Below, one piece after another: positions 63,600 to 64,000 of a stretch of DNA of 64,000 bases. The stretch is from Tepidanaerobacter acetatoxydans Re1 (GTDB lineage: Bacteria > Bacillota > Thermosediminibacteria > Thermosediminibacterales > Tepidanaerobacteraceae). The stretch is from NCBI RefSeq assembly GCF_000328765.2, contig NC_019954.2, forward strand, positions 500,501 through 564,500, read 5' to 3'. Position 1 is the first letter of the stretch; each line of letters begins with the position of its first letter. The notes under the pieces are model-generated. The model was not told the DNA's origin. It saw nothing but the letters and a program-made list of their open reading frames with translations, and made no database searches. The translations under genes were made by a program, and so were the position numbers.

Positions 63600-64000
63600 G
63601 GACACTGCCAGACTAAGATGACTTGTGCTCTGAAAAACTTAAAGGGCTGTATTCCCAACAAAGAAAAGAGAAGATTTCATACTATGGGACTGCATAAACC
63701 CATTGCATACCTAAATAAAGCCGTTAAAAGCGACTTGATAATAGTAGATGGACTGGTAGGAGATTTAAACTTTGAAGAAGGCGGCAATCCTGTTCAAATG
63801 GACAGAATTATCCTGGGGTTTGATCCGGTTTTAGTCGATTCATATGTAGCAAATTTAATGGGATATGATGAAAAAGAGATACCGTACATAAAGATAGCGG
63901 AGCAAATAGGTGTGGGAAACTGCATTGCCTCAAAGGAGCAGGTAAATGAATTGAACGAAAATAATAATACTCAAAAAATACCCTACTCACGTGAAATCGA
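63600..64000 (+). pseudogene. DUF362 protein, 5'-truncated, runs off the right edge
   Basis: A frame open to the window edge reads GHCQTKMTCALKNLKGCIPN, KEKRRFHTMGLHKPIAYLNK, SDLIIVDGLVGDLNFEEGG and RIILGFDPVLVDSYVANLMGYD. These are DUF362 motifs from the middle of the protein; an in-frame TAA lies just before (63597-63599) and the first ATG is 63618. An orphan AGGAAGGTG ribosome site lies upstream at about 63577. So the N-terminal third was deleted. The 3' end is outside the window. Confidence 0.75.

Noticed and set aside
1-64000. CRISPR array or tRNA genes
   Set aside because: No regularly spaced repeats and no T-arm/acceptor pattern other than that of the tmRNA were seen.

Overview
The window is a low-GC, gram-positive chromosome segment. 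The gene families and their order suggest an anaerobic member of the Clostridia. Evidence includes a V/A-type ATPase operon, an alr-mazE-mazF (ndoAI-ndoA) cluster, PPi-dependent phosphofructokinase, two-subunit class I fumarases, S-layer homology domains, an ECF-type thiamine transporter under a TPP riboswitch, and a clostridial-style tmRNA. A thermophilic or Tepidanaerobacter-like relative is a guess and cannot be proved here.

Layout. 0-4.1 kb: the end of hemL, then nagB and a nagA-cutC pair for amino-sugar catabolism. 4.2-6.5 kb (minus): tmRNA, a PrsA-like foldase lipoprotein and an SGNH hydrolase. 6.9-14.8 kb: a YesN/YesM-type two-component system, an ABC protein whose nucleotide-binding motifs have all decayed, and a complete sugar ABC importer (ATPase, permease, binding lipoprotein). 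15-18 kb: PPi-PFK, TPP riboswitch plus thiT, and a small heat-shock protein. 18-27.8 kb: a housekeeping run of acpS, nnr, alr, mazEF, tandem HD-GYP, peptidase C26, DppA, amidohydrolase, tsaE, tsaB and rimI, followed on the minus strand by a hexapeptide acyltransferase, tsaD and an ABC-F protein. 31.5-34.3 kb: fumarase alpha/beta and malic enzyme, a fumarate-to-malate-to-pyruvate route. 34.4-36.1 kb: a frameshifted ISLre2-type element and an unexplained structured inverted repeat. 36.4-44.1 kb: EamA transporter, S-layer protein, GlpP, MgtC, FlhB-tail and FliK-like proteins, and an NCS2 purine permease. 44.5-53.1 kb: a nine-gene V/A-type ATPase operon.

53.4-58.2 kb is an AT-rich catabolic island. 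A PrpR-like sigma-54 activator is followed by two identical palindromes on the same DNA face, a -24/-12 promoter, a second fumarase/tartrate-dehydratase pair and a dicarboxylate symporter. The parts fit one inducible C4-dicarboxylate module.

58.2-64 kb is a graveyard. It holds fragments of a type I restriction system (hsdM head, hsdS tail, hsdR tail, YgjP-like peptidase), the tail of an HNH/IscB-like endonuclease, a decayed DDE transposase, a frameshifted small conserved protein and a 5'-truncated DUF362 gene. Inside the wreckage lies one intact-looking minus-strand unit. It has a promoter, a small ORF ending inside a strong terminator, an unrecognised secreted protein with a glycine/alanine-rich hydrophobic core, a DUF6487-like zinc ribbon and a final terminator. 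This unit is the best candidate for something undescribed. Two other notable signals are the pseudo-ABC protein beside the two-component system and the sigma-54 island.
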